DNA of 64,000 bases from assembly GCF_022565915.1 (NCBI RefSeq), contig NZ_JAJOYX010000002.1, positions 124,001 through 188,000 of the forward strand, written 5' to 3'. This document shows positions 63,893-64,000 of this stretch, piece after piece. Within the stretch, counting starts at the first letter, position 1. Each line of letters opens with the position of its first letter. The notes under the pieces were generated by a model that did not search any database, was not told where the DNA came from, and saw nothing but the letters and a program-made list of their open reading frames with translations. The stretch is from Nesterenkonia sp. LB17 (GTDB lineage: Bacteria > Actinomycetota > Actinomycetes > Actinomycetales > Micrococcaceae). The translations under genes and the position numbers were made by a program.

Positions 63893-64000
63893 ATGAACAC
63901 CGACACCCCCCTCCTGCAGGCGACCGGACTGACCAGGTCCTTCTCCGGACGGACCGTGCTGCACAGCGTGGACCTGCAGGTCCGCGCCGGCGAGTACCTG
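63893..64000 (+). CDS. ABC transporter ATP-binding protein (partial)
   Basis: Only the first 36 codons are inside the window. They read MNTDTPLLQATGLTRSFSGR, then VLHSVDLQVRAGEYL, the usual beta-strand start of an ABC ATPase just before its Walker A. The ATG is 9 bp after the permease stop, so it is very likely the partner ATPase. The gene continues beyond the window. Confidence 0.85.
   Translation, partial: MNTDTPLLQATGLTRSFSGRTVLHSVDLQVRAGEYL

Overview
The window is high-GC actinobacterial chromosome. Gene content and order point to the Micrococcales, probably the Micrococcaceae. The pointers are: split cta/qcr gene sets for a bcc-aa3 respiratory supercomplex, mIHF beside gmk-rpoZ-coaBC-metK, a PriA without helicase motifs, a small membrane protein between pyrC and carA, DUF3043 and DUF349 proteins, and many apparently leaderless genes. 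The genus cannot be fixed by eye.

The first 55.7 kb is a dense conserved core. It runs: era; leuA behind a candidate leader-peptide attenuator; recO; uppS; an alpha/beta hydrolase; pyrD; DUF3043; an A-type Fe-S protein; ctaC-ctaD-ctaF; def; trpD; ctaE-qcrC-qcrA-qcrB; rarA; aspS; hisS; a DUF349 protein; mltG-aroE-aroC-aroK-aroB; efp-nusB; pyrR-pyrB-pyrC-(membrane protein)-carA-carB-pyrF behind a PyrR-binding hairpin; mihF-gmk-rpoZ; coaBC; metK; a TVP38/DedA-like protein; priA; a second hydrolase; leuS-degV; comEA-comEC. The genes form tightly coupled operons with 1-8 bp overlaps: a shikimate block that starts from mltG, and a complete de novo UMP block apart from pyrD. The cta and qcr genes encode the cytochrome bcc and aa3 subunits.

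From about 55.73 kb to the end the character changes. Genes are sparse and face both ways, with gaps of 300-450 bp and at least three broken genes. On the minus strand lie a DUF6544-type protein, a frameshifted remnant and an alpha/beta hydrolase. Divergent from them is a small membrane protein that looks like the detached N-terminal half of the DUF6544 family. Then come an unrecognised membrane protein, a doubly frameshifted gene, the C-terminal half of another hydrolase, and an FtsX-type ABC permease whose ATPase runs off the window. This looks like an accessory insertion downstream of comEC, where holA is usually expected.

Three regulatory observations stand out. A 24-codon leader ORF before leuA carries rare leucine codons complementary to the leuA ribosome-binding region. 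A textbook PyrR-binding loop covers the pyrR ribosome-binding site. A TANNNT-like box lies exactly 6-7 nt before the start codon of at least thirteen annotated genes plus the leuA leader ORF, which implies leaderless transcription and fixes several starts. Short in-frame tandem repeats recur in or beside otherwise conserved genes.
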